A stretch of DNA of 64,000 nucleotides from Whitmania pigra (taxonomy: Eukaryota > Annelida > Clitellata > Hirudinida > Haemopidae), in the NCBI GenBank assembly GCA_021613335.1, contig JAJTWR010000005.1, positions 510,001-574,000 on the forward strand, read 5' to 3'. The translations under genes were made by a program, and so were the position numbers. Below are positions 49,258-61,966 of this stretch, one piece after another; the first letter of the stretch is position 1; every line of letters begins with the position of its first letter. Below the pieces are notes generated by a model. The model was given only the letters and a program-made list of their open reading frames with translations, was not told the DNA's origin and searched no databases.

Positions 49258-51528
49258 TCACTCTGAGAAGAAAGATGTGGTCTCAGAGAGCAGAGACTCT
49301 GGGTCTTGGAGATCGAACCTGGATGTGAAAAAGAAAAATTATTTTATCCGCGTTTTATACGTAATATTTGTTGCCATGTGATCATGATGTCGGATGCGTG
49401 GTATCGACCGCTAACTACGAAATGCTAATTGATTTAAATTACATTTAAATACGCATCAGGCATTAATTCAAATTTAAAAAAAAAACAACCAAAAGAACAA
49501 GGATCCAAAAATAGATTCAATGAATCAGCAATGACTCACCAGTCGGACACCGGCTGAGACAAGTTGTCGAAGTCGACGAGTCTCAGACGGACGACCCCCA
49601 TCTCAGTTTTGGTCTTCTTTTCAAAGACCCCAATGAAATTCTTCACCATCACTTCGAGAGTCTTCAAGGGAAGGTCTTCCTTCCTCACCGACCACTCGTA
49701 TCTGTCGTCGTTAACGTGCTCTCAGGAAAGGCGGTTAGTCGATTAGTGAAATTGGTTAATTAGTTAAATGAGTTGGATCGACAATGATGTTGATAGTGGT
49801 GCTTATAAAGTTAACAATGGTACTGATGATGTTGATGCACAAATATACACGACGCAGAGAAGTCATTTTTAATAATAATAATAATATGCTTCAACAGACA
49901 TGAGATCAATGGAGACTCAGGATTTATGATGTTAGAAAATTATGATAGTTTAAAATAGTTTAACAAGTTCATGGGATAATCTTTCATCATCTGATGATGA
50001 TGATGATGATGATGACAGCTAAGAAATCAAAATTGTCACTATAGTTCAACCACAGTTCCAGCTCCCAATCATCAGCATCATCATCATCGGGCGTGCAGGA
50101 TAGCCGAATGGGTTACATGCCTGCATATGGCAGTAATGGCAACAGTCGTAATGTGTCGTGTTCGAAACCCAGCCTGCACTGTCGCCAGCGTCCCTGGGAA
50201 GGAGCGCTATATAAATGGTTACAAGAAGCGCCTCTGACGCTATGCATATGGCGCTATATAAATGAAGTTACAATTACAATCATAGTTGTTATCATCATCA
50301 GTCCCAATTCAGACCCACAAGCTCCTCCCCATTACTTACGACTCCTCCCACACAGGGTTGAGATTGTTCTTCATGACCTCAGTTTTCTTCTTCGATTTTT
50401 CACTACGATCGGGAAGCAGGTACATTCTGACGTAAGGATCTGAGAACTGGTCCTTGTCATAGGCCACCAAATTCCTTTAAGTAATTATTATTAAATAATT
50501 ATCACTCACATCATCATCATTATTGCAAATCATCACTGAAAAATCCATCATCAATAATTAACATTAAAATATTTAAACCTCTGTAAAATGAAATTGTTAC
50601 CAATATCACATAAGCTCACAAATTAAGGCAACGATACAAAATAAGCACAGACAAAATAAGTGAGATATTTTCCCGAAACAAAGCCTCAAAAGTCAAACAG
50701 AAGCATAAAGCACTACAAAGATGTTGCAACACACAATGATATTCATTTCAGTGTTGCACAGAGGATGATTGTATCTGCATCAACGATGCTGATAATAGAA
50801 TATTCATGATACTTACAAACATTTGTGGATGGTCACAATAAGCTTCTCCTTCTCTTGGTTGTATCTCAGTGTCAGCTGGATTTTTCCATGCTTGCTATCG
50901 CTGGAACAAGCAATTAATTAATCAATCAATCATTCATCCATTCAATCCATCCATTATAAAAGTAATGTAGTGAATATTTAAAAATCTCACCACATTATCC
51001 CACTCATCATCACATTCCATTATCGTTAACTTGAAACGATAACGTTATCATTCACACAATCAATAACATTATTATCACCGACAAGGTCAAGTGGGCATAA
51101 TAGTCATAATAGCCCGGCGACAAAACAGCACCATCAAAACATAAAACTCGTTTCATTTAATCAAATTTGAAATAAGTTATCGGTTAATGTCTTCAACTCG
51201 TATAAATATTTTTTTTATAAAGATACATTGACGGGGATGTTTTGACGGGGCTATTTTGACAGGTCACCGGTCAAGTGATAACGAACCTAGAGGCTTGTCT
51301 TCCTCTATAGCGTGGCTTGGTTCCGGAATCATTTTTAGATGCGGGTGGAATTTCCGACACACTGCCCCCCTCCCCGACACTGCCGGGAGCAGACGTCTGC
51401 AGACGAGGCTGCTCGGCTCCCTGAACTTCTTCGACGACAGGCTTGGCAGTGGTCAGGAACTGTGATTGGTCAGGAACAAAAAAAATCGTTCAACCAATCA
51501 GCTGTTGGGAAAATTTCTAGATTTCTGC

Positions 51529-51563
<35 letters not shown>

Positions 51564-54500
51564 TTATACACAGCTCATTAGTAGCAACTTTAAAATTTTG
51601 TTTAACATTTAACATTTTTAACATTTAAATAAGATAATATGATGTCATAAACTATGTTCTCTAGAAGTAATAACATTGAGTAATGAAACTCTAGGTTGGC
51701 AACTGTGCCATCATTTGGAATAAACCCTTAATTAGATGGTTACAACTACATATGATGAGTTATGACGACTATGCCTTCATGTTAATTCAACCACCCTCGC
51801 CAATGCTTCTGATCCCATAAAACCACAAGGTCAAAAAGTGGCAAATTACTCTAAGGCAGAGCCTCATGGTGAGAACTGCATTGGAGGTCGTGCCCTCGAG
51901 AGCAAAAGGTCGATTCAGGGTCATGTCCTCGTCCTCCAGGATTTTGCTTAGTCTGAAGAAGATATTGCCAAGAAGGTCATCATTCTTGCTAGAGTCAAGG
52001 ACCTGGAAGGAAGGATGAATGCATGGATGAATGGATAGATGGAAGAATGGATGGATGAAATTGGAGAAAATAAACTGAATTCAACAATTCAACTGAAAAC
52101 AAAACAATTTTAATCAGAATTAAATTAAGGTGTACATGCTGCCTTCACGAATTTGAGCTAATGGCTCGTAGTAATGCACTAAGATGTTCTTACTAAAAAA
52201 TTAGCTGAAGAATCGATAAATAAAAGTTTCTAAGAAAATATCAATTAAGTCATCGTTGGCAATATTTTAATCATTGGCTATCAATAGCCAATCACCATCA
52301 CCACTCACCTGCACATTCAATGCCTCATTTTCTGGTTGAGCTACCATAAGATGGAAAGACTCTTCCCATCTGGGATTGGTTGTCTTTGGTTTGGAGGAGG
52401 TCTTCAGAGTGGTGTGGCCCAATTGGAGAGTGACAAAGGGACTTGGTTCAACCAGTCCCTTGCTGTGGGACTGTCGAAACAATTGCACCATTCAGATTCG
52501 GAAGGTGGTGATGATGATGATGATGATGGACGATGGTGGTGACGATGGGTGATGATGATCGTGAGGATGATGACGGAAAGGGGCTTAACGAGGCTTCGAT
52601 AAATTGTGACATGTTCAAATGAAATATTTACAAGAACAGATGGATGGACGGATGAATGGATAGATGAAATGATATAAGTTTACAAAGCAGTCAGCCTTTA
52701 CTTTACAGCATGAAAACAATTAGATTGAAAGTGAGCAAACGAGTTGATTTGAGCAGAACAAGTACAAAGTACAAGCAAGCTGTCAGATCTTCAAAAGCTT
52801 CATGGAATGGTTATTACTTTTTAACATTTACAAGTCCAAATTATAATAATATGCAACAAATGTTTTCCATTTTAATTGATTAACATCAACAAAGCAACTT
52901 ATTAGAAATAAAAATGTCGGTTAAAAATAATCCAACAACATAGCAAAGCTGTAATCTGGATTTTCAATAAAGTAGACAAAGGGTTGATTAGAAGACGCAA
53001 GTCAAAGCGTAAAGTAATCTTTAACAAGGTTAATAATTATTAGCAAATTCAACTAACTAATATGAGTACAATTATAACTGTTTGCCATTTTTAATAATGT
53101 CTGTTTCAAGTATAGACAGCACTTTTGATATGAACAATTTTTATGCAAGTGGCTAACTATTAAATAGTGTTAAATATAAAGCTGCATATAAGCTGCCTCC
53201 AATAGAAGGTCTGGAAAAGGATAAGCAGAGAGATTCCCAAATATATTTAACTAAATTTAACTTAACAAAATATCAACTAATGATGTAATATTAATTAATA
53301 ATTAGTCATTTCGATGCATTAGTCGCTTATGGAAATGTCTTGGCTAGTCAAAAAGAAATAACAACAAAATATTTGAATATGCCAGCTAGGAGGCTGTTTA
53401 CTAAGTAAGTAACAATTAAAGTTGAAAGGTTTATCGATTATTTAAGCAAAAGATCATGTGCGTCTAATAGTATTTTTACCTTACTAATTCGTCTCTGCAA
53501 AAGTTCAACAATAGCATTCAAAATTAATGTAAATTATAATGAGACTATCGTTATCACGAACTATTAAGATGATCAAACCTGGTTATGAATTATGCATGAG
53601 AACATTAATATTTAAAAAAATGTGTTAAGTTAAAACAATCATAACTGTTCATAACAATTTCTATGTACATCTTGTTGATAAAATACATCCACTCGATTAA
53701 AAGTAAACACGATGGTGAAATGTGAGAGAATTCTAAATCAGGATTATTTGTATTGCATGCAAAACGACAAGCCACACTAAAACAGCCACTTTAAAAACTG
53801 CTATCACTATCATTTTTACCCACAAAACAATTAATCTTTTTAAACAAATGTATAAACTATTTAAAGAATTTCAAAAATTGCTATCTCCAAAACAGTTTAC
53901 GGTTTCTAAGTGCTACAAATATGTCCAATGAGCAAATATAGTTTGAGAATTTAGTATGCAATATTGATTAAACAATTAAAAATTACCTCAAATATGAATT
54001 AATAATAATTAGAATATTATGCACAAATCAAAAGATGCAAAATCGATTTAACAACCAAAAAATAAATGAACTAAAACAATAAAATAACTTGACTAAAACA
54101 ATAACTTGATAATTAACTATTAAATGGATTAATAATCAAAAGAGTGCATGGCCAATTTGTACATGCAGTGTTATAAAACAGTCCTTGGATGTGCCACTAC
54201 TGTTACAACAACAACATTCACAAACCACACTGCCAACGAACTTACGTTATATGCCTGCAATTATGAATTGTTTTCGTTTAAACATTGCTCTGAACGACGT
54301 TTAAAAAAAATGATACAACTGAGAAAAAGATTCTTGAAGATCTAAATACATAATTTTAATGCAATAATTAAAATTTAATTTATTAATTATTTTCATTATA
54401 ATTATACTTAACAACTATACATAATAACTTCACTAATTAATTAGCATACTAGTTAGCGGATATTTATCCCGACAAATGTTGTCTGACCACCATGCGATTC

Positions 54501-57500
54501 TTACCATCTCTGAAATGTCACGATGAGCACCCCTCATGCTCGTGCCTATGGTGCTTTATAATTATAAACAATGGATTTTCGTTGCCCAATTGAAGTAATT
54601 AACTCTTCATTACTTGATTATTAATAATAAGTTATTTATTAAATGTTCCAAGGAAACATGATCCTCACAGCAAGGTCTTTGGCAGAGTCGACAGCAACAA
54701 AAAGGATGGCAGTTGATCCAGGAGTATTCTTCACCTAACAGATTAAATTAATATAATAACAATTTTTATTGTTATTATTATTACTATAGCTGTTATTATT
54801 ATTATCAAATGAAAAACAACCAATTACACTATGCATCCATCAATACTATTTAGTTTATAAAATCACAGAAATTAAACTAACTTTTGACCATTGTATTTGG
54901 GTTACTCAGATATTGTTGTCAACATTATTAGGTAACTACTTAACCAACCCTATCGGAGTCATTGGCATCAGCTGTGAGATAATACATTGTGGCAATTATG
55001 CGTATCCTTCCTGTCTTCACGTTCGACAGCTTGATCCACTGTTAAACAAAAGCAATTAATAATAAAAGATAACGATAATAATAAACCAAATAATAACATT
55101 AATCTTAATAATGAAGTAATAAGTGTAATTAATAATTTGTAACTGTACATAATTTATACAGCATGATATTCATAGCCTCTTAAGCACTATATAAATGATG
55201 ATGATGATGACGACGATGATGATGTTGATGATGATGATGATGAAGCCGATTTATATAGCGCTCCTTCCCAAGAGTGCTTGTGGAAGTACAGGTTGGGTTT
55301 CAAACACGATACATTGCGACTGTTGTCATTACTGCCTTGTGCCAATTCAGCTAACCAGCAGGTTAATAATCAATTAATAATCATTCAAACTTTACAAGCA
55401 GTTCACCTCATCCATGCGTCCAACTTTGGCCAAATCTTCTATTCTGATGTAGGTGCTGTTGCAATTAAAACAAGCTCGTTAGTAATTATCGAATGTTAGT
55501 CACAACGAATGAAATAACTCAGGGGACAACCATCATAAATTAACTAACCCACAGATTAAAATCTAAAAATAAACAGCCAGTATATTTATTTAATTATCAA
55601 TATTTATTTATTCTTAATTAATAAATTAACATTATTAATTACTAATTAATTATTAATTAACAAAAATTTTGAAGTGGCGAGCAATGTTGGACGTTTAAAC
55701 ATACTTCCCTATGAAGTCATCGCTGGCGTGATCATCGTGGTCGTAGACATTCACCTCTATTTCCTGGCCCTGGATGTTCTTCACAATAAACTGGAGAAGG
55801 AAAGAACCACTTGATATGCATGAACTCATAAATATTCATTATGTCAATGTTTAAAATGTTAACATTAATTTCTTAAAATCAGTACGTCGATAAGTTGAGA
55901 AATGCGAATATGAGATAAATGCTTCGACAATGCTTGCACGATCAAACACGAAAAAGTGGATTAGGAGATAATATGAAAAAATTTATATTAATGATTTGTG
56001 TGAATTACTGAATTATTAAATCATTATATTAAAAGTAATCAATGACAAAATGTTCATTTGACTTTGTAGGCTACAAAATCTCTATGAAGAGGTTGATTAG
56101 GTTGATTTTAATAAAAAAAAAGTGAAAATTTTATTATTGGCAGTATTAATAAGAAGCTATTAATACATATCACAGGTGATGATTTAGTGTCTATTAATAG
56201 ATATCGATATGGTGATATTGGTAATCAGCAATCAATTTAACAAACCTCAAAAGATTCATCCCATCTCGGCCTCACAGTACTCTCTTTGTACTTAGTCGAA
56301 TATGTAACTCCTCCCACTTTATTAAAAAAATATAGAATTGGTTAAAGCACTACAGAATTTGTAATACATAACCAATATAATCATTAATATATTCATTAAC
56401 AATGTTTTCACTAAATTGGAGTTATAATTGAGCCAATTGATCCTTATAATTAAGATCTCATTAAATCACTTACAGTTAAGATAGCCAATTAGATCAAATC
56501 AATAACAAACTGGGTCATTTAAAAATCACTTACAGTTAAGATAGCCAATTAGATCAAACCACTAACAAACTGGGTCAGGTCGTTTAAAAAACTTGCATTA
56601 CAACTTCACCAACACCTGACCAATTTTTGACAGCATACCTGAAATCTTGCAGTATGGATCGGACTTTCCCTTCCCGAATATTTTCCCCGCGTCTGCTCTC
56701 TTCAAGTCGTCTGCCTCCATCAACGTCACCCTCACGACGGCCTGTCGACGACGTGACAAAAGGTTATTGCTAAGTATTAACATGAAGTGGATAATAAATT
56801 TACTATTTATTACTAAATTACTAAATTTACTGGCAATTACTAAGAGCTTTTGACCAACAAATCAATTAACTTTGCTTTCATTACAATAACAAAAATATAT
56901 AACAATAACAAATATATATATGTCTTAAATTATATCCCTAAGCCTGACTAAAATACAAGAACAATTAGTTAATTATTTTAACTAATTTTATGTTGTAAAC
57001 AATTTTAAGAATGAATGAATGAACCTCAGAAACACCATTACCAACCTGTGGCATGGTGACCTCCTTCCTGGTGAGGATCATGTCCTCGTCCGAGCAGAGG
57101 TCGACTCGGATGAAGTTCGGCAGGACGATCACATTAGACACCTGGTCTGCGATTATCTTGCGAAGAGAGTCGCTATGAAGGAATGAAGGAGGCGATGATG
57201 ACGATGATTAATGTGATGAGCATGATGATGATGATGATGATGATGATGATTGTGAGGCTGATTATGAAGAGTAGGAGAACTGGATTCACTCACTTGAGTA
57301 TTGGCATGTCTAGTGCATTTGCAAAGTTCGTGAGATCGAAATCCATATTCTGGACAAAATAAACATCTGCCATTTAAATGTGGTTGTGCATGTCAACAAA
57401 ATCTTTCAAGGGAATTTACAAGAAAATAACAACAGTTCATGAAAAAATAATATTTAATGATTACTAGCTATTGATTCAACTGTGATTGAATTTTAAGAAT

Positions 57501-60021
57501 TTGTGATCAAATAATTAATAAATAAGTAATGTTGTCAATGTTTAGAATATTCTTTAATGTTCTTACTGGAAATATTTCTTCAGAATTACAATGATTTGAT
57601 AAATAAGTGGCATTTATTAATTGTAGAGAAATTTCTAAGGCAACAGTCACGAAGTCCAACTCACGGGCGGATTTAGGAAGCAGAATTCAAATCCACCGAC
57701 CAGTGGGATCTTGTTGATCAGAGGTCTTAAGATGACCCTCGCTGTTCCGTGCAACTGGAGGGAAGGAATGAATCACTGAACGAGTGAGTGAGTGAGTGAG
57801 TGAGTGAGTGAGTGAGTGAATGAGTGTGAGTGAGTGAGTGAGTGAGTGAGTGAGTGAGTGAGTGAGTGATTGGGTGAGTGAGTGAAATTGAGCAAACGAA
57901 TACATTTTACAAGCCAACCAAAATATCTTTGATGCCAGCTTTAATTCCATTGAGAGAAACATTGATGTCAGCATCACCCAGATACCTGATAGAAACAAAG
58001 CATGTGGCTGTACATTCCATTGCACATTGTGCATCAGCAAACCGAGTGCACACAGCTATTGTTGAAGTTTTAAAGGCCAGAATGACAAGCTTGTGCTACT
58101 CATTTTGGACTAGTCAGCGAGATCAATATCTGTTGAATCACTCAAGGTGATAATAACGAGAGTAATAAAAATAATATTATATTATCAAATAATAATAATA
58201 AATAATCCCCTATTATAATTATATTATCGTGCTGTTCCAATATTAAATCAGCAGCTCTAAAATCTTGTCAGGTGAATTATGCTGATTTGAAATTAAGTCA
58301 CTTAACCATCATACATCGGTGCATGCATGACCTGTGGCTGGTGTGCACTAACAGCATTTGGATTGTATAGGTACTGTCTTTTGCATTGCTGATATCACAT
58401 GCAATCATGTAGGATTCATTATGCTTGAGATGTAATATTTTAACATTAAATTCTCCCCAAACAAATTTAATCTTAATTATGCTTGGCTTTAAATTGGTAT
58501 AATGGCCAATGGTCATGGCAAATGGCTTCAATTCACTCAAATATTGTTTCAATATTTTAAAAAAACAATAAATGCATAATCATCGGATTTGAAATTTATC
58601 AAAACACTGAAAGGCTTATCCACCACCAAACTTCACTCACAAATCAGACAACTAGAATATCAAATAGATTCATTTCTGCTATTGGATGTCTAATCACCCT
58701 AACCCACTCTCATTAATGGAAGACAAATAAACACTAAGGACACGTGAACACTAACGACAACTCTGAACACTAACGACAACTCGGCATCCAGAACGATTTC
58801 ATCCCTCTTGACGTTGTCGATGTAAACCTTTACTCCACCAAGTCTGATGGGCTGGAAGGAAGAAAGGATGGATGGATGGATGGATGGATGGATGGATGGA
58901 TGGATGAAAGTACAGATGAACAGAACAGATGAACAAAAGTATGTGGATGTGTAGAACATATTGCAGATTATTACTCTGAATGGGCTTGTGAAAAATGAAA
59001 CAAGATGTTGGGAATAATGATTTTAATAAATTATAAGCTAATTTTGCTTTAATTAGCTGCTGAATGGTACTAATAACTGTATCAAGTAGTTGAATCATTC
59101 AATAATAACTTGATGGTATGAATGACCAAATGAACAAGCTAATTACAACAGGCAAATGAATCAATAAAACAGATGAAAACCAACAATGTCTCCAAGGCAA
59201 ATATCTTCAAATCTGAACGGCTGGAGATACTTTGGCACCTTCTCGTTGATGGTACCTTCGAGCCCTTTGAGAGTTTTTGCAACATGCTCTCCCACATAGG
59301 GCCACATCTGCTGAACCACCTGCAACAAATAATTGTACTAGCCTTTATTACCTAATACTTTCAAAATGTAGTTGTTATTATAATTGTTACCTTATTAAGC
59401 CACTCTGCACGTTCAATGTCAGGAAAGTAAACCTGTTTTTAAATAATTGTGTTATAATTTCTATTCCATCAAATATGCAATTTCTAATATTATGAAAACT
59501 ATTGATTGATTAAGCATTACAGATGCTAATACCAATACTACCTGAACTGTGACAATTAAAAGCTTTAATGTTGACATTATTTTACCAACTTTTCTTAACA
59601 AATTCAACTTTTGCACTCCATTTTAGAGCTAAAATTAAATGAGGTAATCATGCAAATTAAGACGTTATAAATGTTTGCAAAATTAAACAAAAATGTTATG
59701 CAAACAAGCAACAATTTTTCATCTGCCTACCCATGATGGGAGTTCATCGACCCTAGCCAAAGTCGGTTCCTCGGCCGCTCTGGCCTCTTCCTCTCTGACC
59801 TTATTGGATTTCCTGAACTCTTTCCCAACGAAATAAAGAGCAGACGCCCCGATAACCCAAGATAGACTAAATTTCATCCACCCGACTCCCCATATGGCAA
59901 GCAGAAGACCGGCACTTGTGGCTGACTTTATCATCAACGGTAGCAGCTGAACACTTTGAGTCCGACTGGCCTTCTTTGGGCGGTCTGACTTTTGTCTGGC
60001 AATCTCCGTGCTTCCAGACAT
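49258..60021 (-). CDS. ESYT: Extended synaptotagmin (ER-plasma membrane tether, lipid transfer)
   Basis: 21 exons, 2280 nt, 759 aa plus stop: 60021-59731, 59432-59391, 59319-59185, 58851-58775, 57985-57919, 57754-57665, 57349-57294, 57172-57046, 56741-56639, 56316-56246, 55790-55705, 55455-55407, 55038-54949, 54734-54669, 52470-52309, 52002-51850, 51459-51287, 50900-50817, 50474-50340, 49701-49540, 49318-49258. E-Syts anchor in the ER by a hydrophobic hairpin, move lipids with an SMP domain and bind plasma membrane by C2 domains. Here: hairpin about 28-67; SMP about 98-290 ([40 protein letters not shown]); C2A about 296-410 with Ca-ligand loops ([21 protein letters not shown]); C2B about 430-550 lacking SDP; linker 555-612; C2C to 740 ([17 protein letters not shown]). 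Three C2 domains resemble ESYT2/3; no paralogue is assigned. Confidence 0.93.
50090..50280 (+). mobile_element. tRNA-derived SINE, copy 2 (ESYT intron 19, antisense)
   Basis: Best-preserved copy. Pol III A-box-like TAGCCGAATGGGTTA (50101-50115) and B-box-like TGTTCGAAACCC (50159-50170) are spaced as in a tRNA head. The body has CAACAGTCGTAATGTGTCGT, and the tail GGAGCGCTATATAAATGG plus GGCGCTATATAAATGAAG. It ends about 60 nt from the exon 19 donor, in opposite orientation to the gene. Confidence 0.9.
51099..51261. mobile_element. MITE, copy 2 (ESYT intron 17)
   Basis: Shorter relative of the element at 4689-5295. The left end has AATAGCCCGGCGACAAAACA and CCATCAAAAC. The right half shares AATGTCTTCAACTCGTATAAA and AAAGATACATTGACGGGG and ends GACGGGGCTATTTTGACAGG. 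It lies 25 nt from the donor of exon 17 (51287). Confidence 0.65.
52510..54668 (-). other. Large intron 14 of ESYT, AT-rich
   Basis: Longest ESYT intron (about 2.2 kb, 52471-54668). It has a GAT-rich tract at its 3' splice end (52508-52580) and is otherwise simple AT-rich DNA. I see no exon, repeat family or RNA gene here. The plus-strand frame 54148-54345 has no supporting context. Confidence 0.5.
55181..55345 (-). mobile_element. tRNA-derived SINE, copy 3, with internal microsatellite (ESYT intron 12)
   Basis: Minus strand from 55345 reads AAGGCAGTAATGACAACAGT, CGTGTTTGAAACCC, then GGGAAGGAGCGCTATATAAATC. A GAT repeat (55196-55245) follows, and a second CTATATAAATGATG-like tail unit lies at 55185-55200 on the plus strand. 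The repeat has expanded inside or next to the SINE tail. Confidence 0.7.
56465..56582. repeat. About 60-bp tandem duplication, ESYT intron 9
   Basis: Two adjacent copies beginning AAATCACTTACAGTTAAGAT and ending ACAAACTGGGTCA, differing at one or two bases. The second copy ends about 60 nt from the exon 9 donor (56639). Confidence 0.9.
57777..57890. repeat. (TGAG)n microsatellite filling ESYT intron 5
   Basis: About 27 units of TGAG with a few interruptions. Intron 5 is only 164 nt (57918-57755), so roughly two thirds of it is this repeat, read as (CTCA)n on the transcript strand. Confidence 0.95.
58745..58782 (-). repeat. 19-bp tandem duplication containing the ESYT exon 4 splice donor
   Basis: Two perfect copies of a 19-bp unit (plus strand TGAACACTAACGACAACTC). 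Each carries a GTTAGT donor on the minus strand. The proximal donor follows exon 4 at 58775; the copy gives an identical donor 19 nt further on. Confidence 0.9.
58866..58906. repeat. (GGAT)n microsatellite at the ESYT exon 4 acceptor
   Basis: About ten GGAT units, 15 nt upstream of the exon 4 acceptor on the minus strand. On the transcript it reads (ATCC)n and so serves as part of the pyrimidine-rich tract. Confidence 0.92.
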
Positions 60022-60892
60022 TTTTCTTGCTTAAGATTGCTTAAGACGGCGAAGATTAAGTTCGATGGCTTAATTCAATATTTTGCTTCAGTGAACCGCA
60101 CAAAACTATAAACGGCCCCTGCTTCACTCTTCTACGCAGACGTGTTTCAGTACTGCTATTTGTTAAATAAAAACATTCAAACTATGCTAAATACATAAGC
60201 GCGATAAAAATTTTTTTAAAGTTTGTGCAGACTGATAAATGGTATGATTATCACATTTTTTTAGCATTTAGTGTACAGGTTTTACAAGCAGAGGTGATGC
60301 TGTTTATCCCAATATAAAATTATTCTTTAAAATAAAACATAATCAAAGTGTTTTTCTTTTTTTAATTTATTTTATATAAAATTAAAATTTTTAATCAATC
60401 ATGCTACCATGGTGAACCTCAATCACTTCTACAAAAAATAGTTGATATACTCGCCAAATATGAGAAGCCAAACTATGTCTACAAACCAGTAACGGTTAGC
60501 GTGTCGACGACGTTTTGTTAGCTATAGATGGAGAGCTAGGATCATGATGGTTTCTTTGGTGTTTTACAGGGACGTCCCCCTGACTTTTGACTAGACGCAT
60601 AAATCATCTTATCATGTTGTGCGAGGGTTTGCCCCTCTTTCATTTTGAGAGGGCCCCTTGACCCGGACCTCTGCTTCAAAGGGGCCTCGAACATCGAAAT
60701 AATAAATCTAAATTATCTAAGTCTTGTAGAACTATTACTTGATAATAATAAAATCTTTATGTGCCCCCAACTTTCAACAATTCAATGAATATTTCTAAAG
60801 AAAGCAATCGCGACTAAAAAAGTCGATTTTTATTGATTTTGCATTACTAAAATTTGCATACATTGGTTTCTTGTTGCACATCAAAATAGACA
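60022..60892. other. Divergent spacer upstream of ESYT
   Basis: About 870 nt between the ESYT start codon (-) and the 61-codon ORF (+). It should hold the ESYT promoter and 5' UTR. Around 60565-60690 is a repeat relic with CAGGGACGT and GTGCGAGGGTTTGCCCCTC, related to 12606-12760. No core promoter motif can be placed. Confidence 0.4.
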
Positions 60893-61078
60893 ATGTCTAC
60901 ATTTTGTAAATGTTCTAGGCTTCTTCAAAGCTTCAAAACCAAAATATTTACTGATGACTTTTCTGGAAGAGGATGGTCGAGCAGCACATTTGAGAAGGGA
61001 TATCAAGATGTAGACGCAAGTCGAATAGAAGCTCAGAATCAAAACAAATCAAAACTACCCACAACGTATTTATTTTAA
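60893..61078 (+). CDS. Small 61-aa ORF, unknown
   Basis: ATG with A at -3, 61 codons, stop TAA. The N-terminus (MSTFCKCSRLLQSFKTKIFT) is basic and could form an amphipathic helix of the mitochondrial-targeting kind. The rest is polar (FSGRGWSSSTFEKGYQDVDA, then Asn/Gln/Lys-rich). Codon composition is more even than in the surrounding AT-rich DNA. It is divergent from ESYT. It could be a single-exon gene, a first exon, or chance. I do not recognise it. Confidence 0.35.
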   Translation: MSTFCKCSRLLQSFKTKIFTDDFSGRGWSSSTFEKGYQDVDASRIEAQNQNKSKLPTTYLF

Positions 61079-61966
61079 TTTTATCATTTCTAACCTTTGA
61101 AGAAAGTAACCTAAGTAATGCCTAGTGATATATAATATCCATTGGGAAAAGTCACTTAGGTCATACATATTTTTCCATGTATTTCTTCCATTCAATTAGT
61201 TATTAATATGCAATAGTTTGTGTTGAAAGTTTTGATGAAAACATTACTCTGTATCAAGCTTTGATGTACTTGTTTTATTTGGATATATTTAAATTGTTTA
61301 TGCTCATTAATTTTTGAAATTAAATATTAGTGTATTAATTCAATGGTCACACATTAACTTCAAATTTTCTTCAAGTATATCACATATTACATATTACATT
61401 TCATTTCATACTTGTCAATTCAATGGCTAGAATTTCATTCTTAACAATGCTTTTTTGAAGCTGAAAAATAAAAAGAGTAAGTATTAATGTTGATGTAAGC
61501 TTTTTAAAGTTAATAGGTTGAGTGATCTATTAGGAGAGATATATAAAAATAATTGAAATAAGTTTGGTTCATGGTTGATTGAAATTTTATAGTTACTTGC
61601 AGGTCTATAATTCTTTTGATGACATCTGTATCAGTACAAGTCATAACCTGATTGGCTGTAATTGCAAAAGGAGTGTTGAAACTGACTGATCAGTATTTAG
61701 TTTAGTCAGTCATCAAGATCTAAAGCACTTTCAATTGTCTAGCCTGAACTTTGACTATTCAGTAAGTTGAATAGTTTAGTAGAGTTTATTATTACGTTTG
61801 CTATTATTTTTGTTGTGTTGTTAATTTTTTAAATTTATTATAATTTATTCTATTTTCTAAAATATCTTTAAGAACAGCAAAAGTCTATTCTATTTGTTTA
61901 GGCTAGAGCTTGCATGAGCCTTTTGCCGAGTCAAAATATATCGATTGAAAGCTTTTCTTTTAAGAT
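61079..61966. other. Spacer before the type I membrane protein gene
   Basis: About 890 nt of AT-rich DNA. No supported gene. The right part presumably contains the promoter and 5' UTR of the next gene. Confidence 0.4.

Noticed and set aside
50101..50170. tRNA gene
   Set aside because: The pol III box-like sequences belong to a SINE head. No cloverleaf with a clear acceptor stem and anticodon arm could be drawn.
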